From positions 167,879 through 231,878 of the forward strand of contig NZ_JNWK01000004.1 in the NCBI RefSeq assembly GCF_000716445.1: a DNA stretch of 64,000 nt, read 5' to 3'. Under the pieces are notes generated by a model, which searched no databases, was not told the origin of the DNA, and saw only the letters and a list, made by a program, of their open reading frames with translations. The position numbers were made by a program, and so were the translations under genes. Shown piece by piece: positions 51,483-59,680 of the stretch. Every line of letters starts with the position of its first letter. Position 1 is the first letter of the stretch. This stretch comes from Streptomyces wedmorensis. Lineage in GTDB: Bacteria > Actinomycetota > Actinomycetes > Streptomycetales > Streptomycetaceae.

Positions 51483-52478
51483 TCACTCCACTCCCAGGCC
51501 CTCCCTGAAGCGGGTGAACTGGTCCTCGGGGTCGCCCGTGTAGGCCCAGGGCACCCAGGCCGCCCGGGGGCCGAGCATGGTGAGGACCTCGCGGGCGATG
51601 TCGACCTGGCCGGCGTAGCAGGCGGCGTGGGCGAGGAAGTTGAGGTCGGCGACCTCTTCCGGGGCGACGGGACGCAGCGGGTCGCGGTCGCCGATCCAGC
51701 GGGCGTGGGTGCGGCGGAGTTCGGTGACGGCGAGTTCGTGCTTCCAGTGCTGGTCGAAGCCGCGCACCGGGCCGCGGCCGAGGGCCCCGTCGGCGATGTA
51801 GCGGTACTCCTCGACGCGGGCGACCTGGACGAGGACGGGCAGGGGGGAGCCGGGCGGGGCGACGCCCGCCGCGTCGCGGGCGAAGTCGTACATGCTGCCG
51901 TGGGTGCCGTGCCAGCGCGCGGACCAGTACCGCAGGACCTGGATGTGGCCCTCGGTGTTGTACGGGTCGCGGCGGCGCAACTCGTCGAACCAGTGGCGCA
52001 GTTCGCGGCGCGGTACGCCGCCTTCGTAGAGCCGGGCCACGGAGAGCAGGGAGACCCACGGCATGGGGTCGGCGGGGGCGGCTTCGGCGGCGTTCCGGCA
52101 GGCGTCGACGGCGGCGTCGATGCGGCCCCGTTCGAGGGCGGCGCCGCGGCCTGCCGCGATGGCCGCGTCGAAGACCCGTACGACCTCGGTCGCGGCGCGC
52201 AGGACGGCGGCGTCGGGGTTGCCGGGTTCGGCGGCGCGCCAGGTCTCGACGGTGGAGCTGCCGGCGGCGGCGTGCGAGAGGAGCCGCAGGCGGTGGGTGC
52301 GGCGGGCCCAGTCCGTGCCGGTCCCGGTGCCGGCGAGCAGGTTCCGTACGCCCTGCCAGCGGCCGATGACGATGTCGTGCCGGGCCTCGGTCAGCGCCCG
52401 GTCGCCGAAGTCCGGGTCGAAGTCGGGCACGAAGCGCTCCGGTCGCGCCGGGCGCGCGGAGCGGCGGCGTACGGCCAT
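51483..52478 (-). CDS. Conserved hypothetical protein with TPR-like helices
   Basis: 331 residues, all helical. Pattern of paired helices (AVLRAATEVVRVFDAAIAAGRG, AVDACRNAAEAAPADPMPWVSLL, LNFLAHAACYAGQVDIAREVLTML) resembles tetratricopeptide repeats. Basic head MAVRRRSARPARPERFVPD. No signal peptide or catalytic motif. A family member seems common in Streptomyces; role unknown. ATG 52478 with GGAGG upstream; the permease gene starts upstream on the same strand and its stop is 39 bp away, so the two may be cotranscribed. Confidence 0.7.
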   Translation of the reverse strand: MAVRRRSARPARPERFVPDFDPDFGDRALTEARHDIVIGRWQGVRNLLAGTGTGTDWARRTHRLRLLSHAAAGSSTVETWRAAEPGNPDAAVLRAATEVVRVFDAAIAAGRGAALERGRIDAAVDACRNAAEAAPADPMPWVSLLSVARLYEGGVPRRELRHWFDELRRRDPYNTEGHIQVLRYWSARWHGTHGSMYDFARDAAGVAPPGSPLPVLVQVARVEEYRYIADGALGRGPVRGFDQHWKHELAVTELRRTHARWIGDRDPLRPVAPEEVADLNFLAHAACYAGQVDIAREVLTMLGPRAAWVPWAYTGDPEDQFTRFREGLGVE

Positions 52479-52517
52479 CGGGGGCCTCCTTCGGGTTCGG
52501 CTGCCGGCGGGGCGGGA

Positions 52518-53996
52518 TCAGAAGTCGGTCGCGTAGCTCTTCTGGTGGTCGCCGGTGCGGGCGCGGGGGGTCGCCGGGCCGGAGTCCCGGTTGGCGGCGA
52601 GGGCGCGGACGGCGTCCAGGCGGGCCGGGCGGTAGTAGTCGCTGCCCTTGCGCCAGTACACGACGAGCGGGACGACGCCGAGGAGCAGTCCGCCGAGGCC
52701 GATGGCGAGGGCGGTCGTGGAGAGTTCGCCGAGCGATTCGACGAAGGCCCACAGCATGAACCCGGAGCCGAGCAGCGGCCACAGTCCGCCGAGGACCAGG
52801 TTGCGGACGGAGCGCAGCAGGAGCGACTTGTAGGCGACGACGGCGGCGATGCCGGCGAGGCCGTAGTAGAAGGCGATCTGGAGGCCGATCGCGGCGACGG
52901 CGTCGCTGAGGACGCTCTGCACGGAGCCGGCGGCCGCGGCGGCGGCGAACATGACGAGGGCGGCGCCGCCGACGGTGACGACCGCGACCCACGGGGTGTT
53001 CCAGCGGCGGTGCACGCTGCCGAGCGCTGCGGGCAGGGTCCGGTCGCGGCCCATCGCGAAGAGCGAGCGGGTGACCTGGAGGAGGGTGGTCTCCAGGGTG
53101 GCGACGGTCGACAGGAGGACGGCGACGACGAGGAGTTTGCCGCCGACGCCGGGCCAGATCTCCTGGCCGAGGACGGCGAGGACGTTGGGTCCGGCGGTAC
53201 GGATCTCCTCGGCGCTCAGCAGCACGTTGACGGCGACGGTGAAGGCCTCGAAGAGGACGAAGACGAACCCGACGCCGACGAGCGCGGCGAGCCCGGCGGT
53301 CCTGCGGCTGTCGCGGGTCTCCTCGCTGAGGTTGCTGGTGACGTCCCAGCCCCAGTAGTAGAACGCGGCGATCAGAGCCCCGGCGGCGAAGCCCTGGGGT
53401 CCGTCGAACCGGTCGAGGGCGAACCAGGACCAGTCGAAGGCGGTGGCCCGCCCGCGGTGTGCGACGGCGGCGAGCACGAAGGCGAGCAGGATCAGCATCT
53501 CGACGCCGGACATGACGAGTTGCGCGCGGACCGTGAGCCGGGCGCCGCCCAGGACGACGAGCAGCATCATCAGGAACCAGCCGGCGCCGACGGCGGCCGC
53601 GAGCGGGGTGTTCGCGGCGAGGTCGGGGTCGATGAGCGAGAGCGTGAGGGATCCGGCGGGCAGTGACCCGGCGACCATGAACACGGTGGCGGCGAAGACC
53701 AGCGCCCAGCCGGAGAGAAAGCCGAGGAAGGGGTGGAGGGTGCGGCCCACCCAGGAGTAGCCGGCGCCGGCGTTCACGTCGATCCGGCCGAGGCGGGCGT
53801 AGGCGAGGACGATGCCGAGCATCGGTATCGCGCAGTAGAGCAGGGCGGCGGGTCCCGCGTAGCCGACGGCGCCGAAGAGGACGGCGGTGGTCGCGGCGAG
53901 CGAGTACGCCGGGGCACTGCCGGCGACGGCCATGACGATGGTGTCGAAGGTGCCGAGGACGTTGGGCTGGAGCCCTCTGTTCGTAGTGGTGCGCAT
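52518..53996 (-). CDS. APC-family amino acid permease
   Basis: 492 residues, about 12-14 helices of the amino acid-polyamine-organocation family. N-terminal signature LGTFDTIVMAVAGSAPAYSLAATTAVLFG and GRIDVNAGAGYSWVGRTL are typical of the APA/AAT branch with the unwound TM1 and TM3; later EAFTVAVNVLLSAEEI and GWDVTSNLSEET. Probable substrate is an amino acid or amine. ATG 53996 with GAGGA upstream; the 141 codons before it in this frame are a shadow of upstream sequence. No regulator adjacent. Confidence 0.9.
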   Translation of the reverse strand: MRTTTNRGLQPNVLGTFDTIVMAVAGSAPAYSLAATTAVLFGAVGYAGPAALLYCAIPMLGIVLAYARLGRIDVNAGAGYSWVGRTLHPFLGFLSGWALVFAATVFMVAGSLPAGSLTLSLIDPDLAANTPLAAAVGAGWFLMMLLVVLGGARLTVRAQLVMSGVEMLILLAFVLAAVAHRGRATAFDWSWFALDRFDGPQGFAAGALIAAFYYWGWDVTSNLSEETRDSRRTAGLAALVGVGFVFVLFEAFTVAVNVLLSAEEIRTAGPNVLAVLGQEIWPGVGGKLLVVAVLLSTVATLETTLLQVTRSLFAMGRDRTLPAALGSVHRRWNTPWVAVVTVGGAALVMFAAAAAAGSVQSVLSDAVAAIGLQIAFYYGLAGIAAVVAYKSLLLRSVRNLVLGGLWPLLGSGFMLWAFVESLGELSTTALAIGLGGLLLGVVPLVVYWRKGSDYYRPARLDAVRALAANRDSGPATPRARTGDHQKSYATDF

Positions 53997-54276
53997 GGCG
54001 TGTCCTCGGGGCGAGGTGATGTGAGGGGGGTGGTCCGTGAGCGGTGCCGGGGGTGAGCGGGTGCGGGGCGGAGGGCGGTGCGGAGTGCGGTGCGAAGGGC
54101 AGGGCGAGGGCAGGGCGAAGTGGGCCGCTCGCCGGGCCGGTTGCCGACGGCGGCGGGTGCGGATCACGGTGAATCGAGCGCATCGTAGTCGCCCGGGTGG
54201 CTTCCGGTAACGGCGGTGGGGAAGGTTCCGTTCCGTGACCGCCGGTAAGTCCGCCGGTACGCCCCCTTGGGGAGGT
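53997..54276. other. Intergenic region between permease and FUSC genes
   Basis: 280 bases, no convincing gene. About 54057-54120 is a G-rich run of imperfect short direct repeats (GCGGTGCGGA, GGGCAGGGCGA). The permease promoter must lie in the first 100 bases; no operator recognised. Confidence 0.4.
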
Positions 54277-56238
54277 TTACCGCAGGTCGGGACTGGCGAT
54301 GGCGCGGGCCGCGCGGACCTCCTGGCGGAGTGGTTCGAGGACTCCGCTCTCGTCCCCGGGGAGTTCCGAACGGACCTCGACCAGGGTGTCGGAGGCCCGC
54401 AGCCCGTCCGCGAGCTCACGCAACTCGCGCTCCACGGCGGCGACCTCGGCCGGGTCGGGGGCGGGAGCTCCGTGGCTCACGCGGATCCGGGCCGCCGTCG
54501 TCGCGTCCACGATCCGTTCGACGGCCACCACGAGCGGCCACCAGGCGGCGGCCCTGGTCCCGGTCGGCGGCGGTTCGGTCAGCGCGCGCTGGAACTCCGA
54601 GCGCACGGCCGACAGGTCCCGGTAGAGCTTGCGCCGCGCCCGGTGGCGGTCGGCGTGGTCGGTCCGTGCCGCCTCCTTCCCGAAGGCCCGTGCCACATAG
54701 GCGGCGGTGTCGGCCACCGCGTCCGCGAGGCGGTCCCCGATACGGGTGTGCCAGGACTCGGGCCACAGCAGATAGCCGGCGATCAGGGCGATGCCGCAGC
54801 CGATCAGCGAGTCGTAGAGCCGCGGCATGACCAGGTCGAAGCCCTGGTGGTTGAGCACGTCGGAGAGCAGCAGGATGACCGGGGTGATCGCCGCGGTCTG
54901 GAAGGCGTACCCCTTCGCGGAGAACGCCGGGACCAGGGCCGCGAGCACCACCATCACGGGCACGTCCCACCAGCCGCGGGGCACCTCGGCGAGGACGAGC
55001 GCGGCGAGGACGAGACCCGCGGCGGTGCCGGCCGCGCGGAGCACGGCCCGCGAGAACACCGACCCGAAGTCCGGCTTCATCACGAACGTGACGGTCAGCG
55101 CGACCCAGTACGAGCGGGGCACGGGGATCAGCGAGACGAACGCCTGCGCCAGGCCGATGCACAGCGCGAGCCGCAGGCCGTACCGCCAGGACGCCTCCGA
55201 GAACAGCACCGCGCGGGCCGCCCGGCGGGCCCGGACCCGCAGCGCGGCGGGCCGCCCGAGCCGGTCGTCGACGTTGAACGGGTCGGGGTCCGTCCCGTGG
55301 ACGACGGCCACCGCATGCCGCAGGGCATGGTCCACCGCCTTCTCCGCCGGCCGCTCCGGCACGGGCAGGTCGAGCGTCGGGGCCCCCGTGCGGCCCTCCT
55401 CCACTGCGTCCGCCAGCTCCCGGACGGCCGCCGGGACCGCCGTCGGCAGCGGCCCGAACAACCGGGCCCTCAGATGCGCGGCCGGCGCGGCCTCCAGGAG
55501 CGGTACGAGCACGTTGAGCTGCGACGACAGCCGGACCAGGACCGGCGCCCGGCCGTGCTGGCGGGTCCGCCGCGCCAAGACCAGGTCGTACGCCTGGTTG
55601 AGCGAGGCGGTGACCGCCTGCCGCCGCTCGTCGTACGCGGACGTCCCCGTCGCCTCGTACAGCTCCGCCAGCGACCGGTACGTCGCCGCGACCGCCGCCC
55701 GCTCGGGGGCGGCGCGGCGCAGCGGCCACCCCAGAAGAGTCAGAAACAGCACGAACAGGCCGCCCACCGTCAGCAGCAGCGGCGCCTTCCACCACGGCCC
55801 CGGCATCGGAAGCCCCGCCCCCACCACGGAGTTCAGCAGGAGCAGCAGCCCCGACACGGAGGCGACCGCCCCGATCGACGAGATCATCCCGGAGAGCAGC
55901 GCGACGAGGGTCAGCGCGGCGACGGCGACCCAGCCGTGCCCGAAGACGAGGGTGCCGAGGGTGACGCCGAGCGCACCGAACAGCTGCGGTACGGCGATGT
56001 TGAAGATCCGCATCCGGTAGGCGTCGGCGGTGTCGCCGATGACCCCGGACAGGGCGCCCATGGAGACCAGTGCCCCGTACGCCGGCTCGTCCACCGCCAT
56101 CCCTACCGCGAGCGGTGCCGCCATCGCGACGGACGCGCGGGTCGCGGCGGCCCAGGGGATCGGCGTCGCCGTCGGCTTCAGCCCTGCGGTCAGCCAAACA
56201 GGCGGCGCAAGCCGCCCATACCGATCACTCCGCACCAT
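54277..56238 (-). CDS. FUSC family membrane protein (aromatic-acid exporter-like)
   Basis: 653 residues. Two repeated sets of about six helices (at about 20-170 and 335-485) each followed by a cytosolic helical domain, the FUSC/ArAE plan: RASVAMAAPLAVGMAVDEPAYGALVSMGALSGVIGDTADAYRMRIF and, in the second set, RYGLRLALCIGLAQAFVSLIPVPRSYWVALTVTFVMKPDFGS. Family members export aromatic carboxylates or related weak acids. ATG 56238 is preferred over 56262, which lies in repeat sequence. Genes after its promoter include tandem repeats. Substrate unknown. Confidence 0.88.
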   Translation of the reverse strand: MVRSDRYGRLAPPVWLTAGLKPTATPIPWAAATRASVAMAAPLAVGMAVDEPAYGALVSMGALSGVIGDTADAYRMRIFNIAVPQLFGALGVTLGTLVFGHGWVAVAALTLVALLSGMISSIGAVASVSGLLLLLNSVVGAGLPMPGPWWKAPLLLTVGGLFVLFLTLLGWPLRRAAPERAAVAATYRSLAELYEATGTSAYDERRQAVTASLNQAYDLVLARRTRQHGRAPVLVRLSSQLNVLVPLLEAAPAAHLRARLFGPLPTAVPAAVRELADAVEEGRTGAPTLDLPVPERPAEKAVDHALRHAVAVVHGTDPDPFNVDDRLGRPAALRVRARRAARAVLFSEASWRYGLRLALCIGLAQAFVSLIPVPRSYWVALTVTFVMKPDFGSVFSRAVLRAAGTAAGLVLAALVLAEVPRGWWDVPVMVVLAALVPAFSAKGYAFQTAAITPVILLLSDVLNHQGFDLVMPRLYDSLIGCGIALIAGYLLWPESWHTRIGDRLADAVADTAAYVARAFGKEAARTDHADRHRARRKLYRDLSAVRSEFQRALTEPPPTGTRAAAWWPLVVAVERIVDATTAARIRVSHGAPAPDPAEVAAVERELRELADGLRASDTLVEVRSELPGDESGVLEPLRQEVRAARAIASPDLR

Positions 56239-56254
56239 ACGCCCAACGTACTGT

Positions 56255-56370
56255 CCCCCCATCTCCCGGCCCCCGCCGGACCCCCCATCTCCCGGCCCCC
56301 GCCAGACCGCTCACCCCGGCCCCGCCAGACCGCTCACCCCGGCCCCGCCGGACCGCTCACCGTCCGGGCC
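56255..56370. repeat. Tandem 26-bp and 23-bp repeats
   Basis: Two copies of a 26-base unit (CCCCCCATCTCCCGGC-type; 56255-56280, 56281-56306, one base different) are followed by two copies of a 23-base unit (CCGCTCACCCCGGCC-type; 56307-56329, 56330-56352) and a partial third to 56370. They occupy the upstream end of FUSC and the last 20 codons of the DUF2630 frame. Confidence 0.85.
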
Positions 56371-56706
56371 CGCGCCCGCTGCCGCGTGGGCTCCGCCCTC
56401 CGCCCACCGCCGTGTGGGCAATCGCCCCGCTGGGGCGGGACGGGTGGGCACCGCCCCGGCGGAACGATTGCCCGCAACGGCGTGGGGATGGGGAGCGCCT
56501 CGGCGGAACGGGTGTCTGCAACGCGGGGCGGAGGGGGTCGATTTGGCGCGGCGCTGCCGGAGCAGGTCCCAGCATTGGTCGAGGCGGACCTCGAGTTCGG
56601 CGAGGCGGGCGCGTTCCTCGGGGAGGAGGCCGCCGGTGCGCTGCCGGAGGGCGCGTTCCTCTTCGACGAGGGCGCCGATGTCGTCAAGGATCTCCTCGTT
56701 GTCCAT
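56311..56706 (-). CDS. DUF2630 family protein with repeat-derived C-terminus
   Basis: 131 residues. The first 50 (MDNEEILDDIGALVEEERAL, then RLAELEVRLDQCWDLLRQRRAK) are a clear DUF2630 domain, a small helical hairpin protein of unknown role. Family members are usually about 80 residues and end soon after the QRRAR segment; here the frame instead runs on for about 80 residues through REP-like and tandem repeat DNA, giving an Arg/Pro/Ala tail (AGNRSAGAVPTRPAPAGRLP). The tail is probably a lost natural stop rather than a domain. ATG 56706. Confidence 0.75.
   Translation of the reverse strand: MDNEEILDDIGALVEEERALRQRTGGLLPEERARLAELEVRLDQCWDLLRQRRAKSTPSAPRCRHPFRRGAPHPHAVAGNRSAGAVPTRPAPAGRLPTRRWAEGGAHAAAGAGPDGERSGGAGVSGLAGPG
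56416..56473. repeat. REP-like inverted-repeat element
   Basis: GGGCAATCG (56416-56424) and CGATTGCCC (56465-56473) are perfect 9-base arms around an inner GCCCC-GCT-GGGGC hairpin (56424-56436). A second similar CGGCGGAACG block lies next to it (to about 56520). Such GGCAATCG/CGATTGCC palindromes are recurrent intergenic elements in Streptomyces from memory. Confidence 0.65.
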
Positions 56707-56724
56707 GCCTTCCAGCGTGGCGGA

Positions 56725-57849
56725 TCAGCGCGGGGCGCGCAGGTCGAGATCGGTGAGGACGGCGCGGTGGTCGGAGCCGGCGACGTCGAGGAAGCGGACG
56801 TCGCGGACGGTGAAGTCGTCGCTGACCAGGACGTGGTCGATCTGGACGAACGGCGGGAGGGGTCCTTCCATGGGCCAGGTGGGCGTGCGGCTCGCGTCCG
56901 CCGACCGCGCGGCGTCGTGGAGGCGGCCGGCGTCGAGGACGGCGCGGAGGGCGGCGTGGTCCTGGGAGGCGTTGAAGTCGCCGGCGACGAGTGTGGGGCC
57001 GGTCTGCCGTGCGGCGGTGTCGGCGATCCGGCGGAGTTCGCGTTTCCAGAGCGGCACCTGGTGGGCCAGTGGCGGCATGGGGTGGGCGAGCTGGAGGCGG
57101 ACGGGTGTGCCGGCGATGTCGGCGGTGGCGCCGGGCATTCCCATGGTGGCGGGGATGGTCCCGCGGTCGACGAGCGGGTAGGCGCTGAGAAGTACGGAGC
57201 CGACGGAGCCGTCGGCTTCGACGGCGGCGTGGTGGGGGAGCTCGGCGGCGAAGGCCGTGGTCAGTGTCCGTCCGCAGGCGCGGTCGCATTCGGACACGAA
57301 CACGAGCTGGGGGTGTTCCCGGCGGACGATGTCGGTCAACGCGTCGGTGCCCTGGCCGAATTCGACGTTGGAGGCGATGACTTTGACGCGGGCGAGGGGC
57401 GGGCCGTGGGAGGTGACGGTGCGCGGGGCGTGGGGCAGGGAGCTCCAGGCGGTGGCGCCGAGGACGACGACGGCGAGGAGGGTGAGGGGGCGGCGGCGGG
57501 CCGCGGCGGCGAGGAGTACGGCGAGTGCGGCGGGGACGGTGAGCCAGGGGAGGAGGGCGAGGAGTTGCGGTACGGGGGTGACCGCGTCCGTGTCGAGCAG
57601 TCGGCAGCCGGTGACCACGGCCGGTGCGGCGAGCAGCAGCCCCGCGGCCCAGGCGCCGAAGCGGTGCCTGGGCCGGAGGGACGGCGGTGCGGGGGCGGCC
57701 GGCGCGGTGGCCGTCACGGCCTCGTGCGGGCGGGCGGGTGCGGGCTCGGGCTCGTGCGGCCGCACCGGCCGCCGGGGTTCCGGCGGGTGTGTCCGCGCGG
57801 GGTCCGGGGTGGGGTCGGGGGCGGGTTCGGCGGCAAGGGCTCGGTCCAC
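56725..57849 (-). CDS. Endonuclease/exonuclease/phosphatase (EEP) family membrane protein
   Basis: 374 residues. Pro/Ala-rich cytosolic head, then about three helices (FGAWAAGLLLAAPAVVTG, LLALLPWLTVPAALAVLLAAA, PLTLLAVVVLGATAWSSL), then an extracytoplasmic EEP domain (about 150-374): VIASNVEFG, VFVSECDRACG, LVAGDFNASQDH, PFVQIDHVLVSDD, GSDHRAVLTDL. All metal and catalytic residues of the DNase I fold are present. Outside the membrane it could be a nuclease or a phosphodiesterase/sphingomyelinase-like lipid enzyme. Six bases from the next gene's stop, so an operon of minus-strand genes 58741-56725 is possible. Confidence 0.88.
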   Translation of the reverse strand: MDRALAAEPAPDPTPDPARTHPPEPRRPVRPHEPEPAPARPHEAVTATAPAAPAPPSLRPRHRFGAWAAGLLLAAPAVVTGCRLLDTDAVTPVPQLLALLPWLTVPAALAVLLAAAARRRPLTLLAVVVLGATAWSSLPHAPRTVTSHGPPLARVKVIASNVEFGQGTDALTDIVRREHPQLVFVSECDRACGRTLTTAFAAELPHHAAVEADGSVGSVLLSAYPLVDRGTIPATMGMPGATADIAGTPVRLQLAHPMPPLAHQVPLWKRELRRIADTAARQTGPTLVAGDFNASQDHAALRAVLDAGRLHDAARSADASRTPTWPMEGPLPPFVQIDHVLVSDDFTVRDVRFLDVAGSDHRAVLTDLDLRAPR

Positions 57850-57854
57850 GGAGG

Positions 57855-58295
57855 TCAGTGTCGCAGGGCCTGGGCGATCTCGGCGGTGGTGTCGCCGGTG
57901 AGGGTCCGGTTGCTGCGGGCGGTGCCGGACTTGGACTTGCCGGGTTCGACGCCGTCGATGTTGAGGACGACGGAGTCGAGGAGGTTGCCGTCGCCGTCGC
58001 GGAAGTTGACCATGACGGTGTAGTCGGCGGTCTTGTCCTTGGGGTTGGTTGCGGTGATCTCGGCGACCGTGCGGTCCCCGTCGACGCTGGTCTGGCCGGC
58101 TTTGACGTCGGCGGCGGCGTCGACCCCGTCCTTGATCTCGTTCATCTTCTCCTGGGCGGCCGAGGCGACGGCGGCGGTGGCGGAGGCGATGACGTCGTTT
58201 GCGGCGTCCTTGGCGGCGTCGCAGCCGGTGAGGGCGAGGGTGGTGCCGGTGGCGAGGGCGAGCGCGAGGCCTGTGGTGCGTCTTCCGAGGGTCAT
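57855..58295 (-). CDS. Lipoprotein with FxLYD-like domain
   Basis: 146 residues. Signal peptide with lipobox LALTGCDA (Cys about 22), a helical segment (AAKDAANDVIASATAAVASAAQEKMNEIKDG), then a beta domain of FxLYD type (YTVMVNFRDGDGNLLDSVVLNIDGVEPGKSKSGTA). Anchored on the outer face of the membrane; function unknown. ATG 58295 with GAAGGG upstream, 11 bases after the DUF7144 stop, so they form an operon. Confidence 0.87.
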   Translation of the reverse strand: MTLGRRTTGLALALATGTTLALTGCDAAKDAANDVIASATAAVASAAQEKMNEIKDGVDAAADVKAGQTSVDGDRTVAEITATNPKDKTADYTVMVNFRDGDGNLLDSVVLNIDGVEPGKSKSGTARSNRTLTGDTTAEIAQALRH

Positions 58296-58306
58296 GGGCC
58301 GGCCCT

Positions 58307-58741
58307 TCAGTACTTCTCGTCGGCGCCGTACGCGTCGTCCGTGGCCAGGGCCCAGATCACGAAGATCGAGACGGCCATGGAGAAGAGCGCCCACCACGGC
58401 TGGTAGGGCAGGAAGAGGAACTGGAAGAGGATGTTGAGGGAGGCCAGGGAGATGCCGGCGATCCGGCCCCACTCGGCGCCCTTGAGGATGCCCAAGCCGG
58501 CGATGGCGATGATGACGCCGAGGATGAGGTGGATCCAGCCCCAGGTGGTGAGGTCGAACTTGAAGACGTAGTCGCCGACGCGGGTGTAGACGTCGTCCTC
58601 GGCGATGCCGGCGATGCCCTGGAAGATGTCCATGAAGCCGGTGACCAGCATGAGGACGCCGGCGAAGAGGGTTCCTCCGGCGGCCCAGGATCCGGCGGTG
58701 CTCGACTGGGTCGGCTTGCGGGGTGCGGTGTTCTGGCTCAT
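58307..58741 (-). CDS. DUF7144-type four-helix membrane protein
   Basis: 144 residues, four helices: GTLFAGVLMLVTGFMDIFQGIAGI, TTWGWIHLILGVIIAIAGLGIL, IAGISLASLNILFQFLFLPYQPWW, LFSMAVSIFVIWALAT. The GWIHLILG and FLPYQPWW segments mark this family, which is very common in Streptomyces and mycobacteria with no defined role. ATG 58741. Followed at 11 bp by the lipoprotein gene. Confidence 0.9.
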   Translation of the reverse strand: MSQNTAPRKPTQSSTAGSWAAGGTLFAGVLMLVTGFMDIFQGIAGIAEDDVYTRVGDYVFKFDLTTWGWIHLILGVIIAIAGLGILKGAEWGRIAGISLASLNILFQFLFLPYQPWWALFSMAVSIFVIWALATDDAYGADEKY

Positions 58742-58778
58742 GGCCCCATCGTCGGAGCATTCGTATGATCGCGAACTT

Positions 58779-59576
58779 TCAGTTGGGCCGAACGAGTGAG
58801 CGGAGGAACGCGGCGAGCGCCGCGTCGAACTCCTCGGTCCGTTCGAGGTTGGGCAGGTGCGCGGCCCGCTCGACGACGACGAGGGTGGAGTCGGGCAGCA
58901 GGGCGTGCATCTCCTCCGCGTCCGCGACGGGGGTGTAGGTGTCGTCCCGGCCGACGACGACGAGTGCGGGGACGGTCGCGGCGGCGAGGGTCTCGCGGTA
59001 GTCGGGGCGTTCGGCCCGGCCGCGCAGTGCGGCGGCCGCGGCGACCGGGTCGGTGGCGCGCATCATGCGGTGGACGTGGGGTGCGGCGTGGGTGTTGTAC
59101 GGGGCGACCATCCGGTCCAGGACCTCGTCGGCGTACCCGTGCATGCCCTCCCGCAGCAGGCGGTCGGCCATGGCGTTGCGGGCCTTCTTGCCGTCCTCGG
59201 TCTCGGCGGCGGGGAAGGTGTCGGCGAGGACGAGGCCGCGGACGCGCTCGGGGTGGCGGCGGTAGAGCTCCATGGCGATCTGGCCGCCCATGGAGAGGCC
59301 GGCGAGGACGCAGTCCTCGATGCGCAGTTCGTCGAGGAGTTCGACGAGGTCCTCGGCGAACTCGCCGAGGTCGGTGGAGTGGGTCATGGCGCCGAGCGGG
59401 GTGTTGCCGTAGCCGCGCAGGTCGGGGGCGATCACCCGGTGGGTGCGGGAGAAGCGGTCGATCTGGGGCTGCCACATGGTGTGGTCGAAGGGGTGTCCGT
59501 GGACGAGGAGGAGGGCGGGTCCGGTGCCCCGGTCCTCGTAGAAGACGTGGGTGGCGAGGGTTTCGACGGTGGGCAT
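58779..59576 (-). CDS. Alpha/beta hydrolase
   Basis: 265 residues, alpha/beta-hydrolase fold: oxyanion region VHGHPFDHTMW, nucleophile Ser in GLSMGGQIAM, acid Asp in VGRDDTYTP, His in ERAAHLPNLE. The HGHPFDHTMW start and length match small esterases and 3-oxoadipate enol-lactonase-like enzymes; the substrate is unknown. ATG 59576. Divergent from the MocR regulator with a 104-bp shared promoter holding a paired direct repeat, so it is likely a MocR target. Confidence 0.9.
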   Translation of the reverse strand: MPTVETLATHVFYEDRGTGPALLLVHGHPFDHTMWQPQIDRFSRTHRVIAPDLRGYGNTPLGAMTHSTDLGEFAEDLVELLDELRIEDCVLAGLSMGGQIAMELYRRHPERVRGLVLADTFPAAETEDGKKARNAMADRLLREGMHGYADEVLDRMVAPYNTHAAPHVHRMMRATDPVAAAAALRGRAERPDYRETLAAATVPALVVVGRDDTYTPVADAEEMHALLPDSTLVVVERAAHLPNLERTEEFDAALAAFLRSLVRPN

Positions 59577-59602
59577 GTCCGAAGGCTAGGCAGCGCCTCC
59601 GG

Positions 59603-59636
59603 CTCGGTGCAATAAGATCTTTGCTCTCGGTGCAAT
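59603..59636. promoter_or_regulatory. Paired direct repeat, MocR operator candidate
   Basis: CTCGGTGCAAT occurs at 59603-59613 and 59626-59636, centres 23 bp apart, with AAGATCTT between. MocR-type regulators bind two direct repeats in divergent promoters; here one promoter reads into the hydrolase and the other into the MocR gene. On the minus strand TTGCAC and TATTGC also form -35/-10-like elements overlapping the repeats. Confidence 0.7.
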
Positions 59637-59680
59637 GGCTCGGGGCGCGAGGGCCCCGCCACCGGGGAGGGGGTTTCCGG

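Noticed and set aside
54235..58023. 1262-codon open frame on the plus strand
   Set aside because: Antisense to FUSC, DUF2630, EEP and lipoprotein genes; low-complexity Arg/Gly/Pro with no domain.
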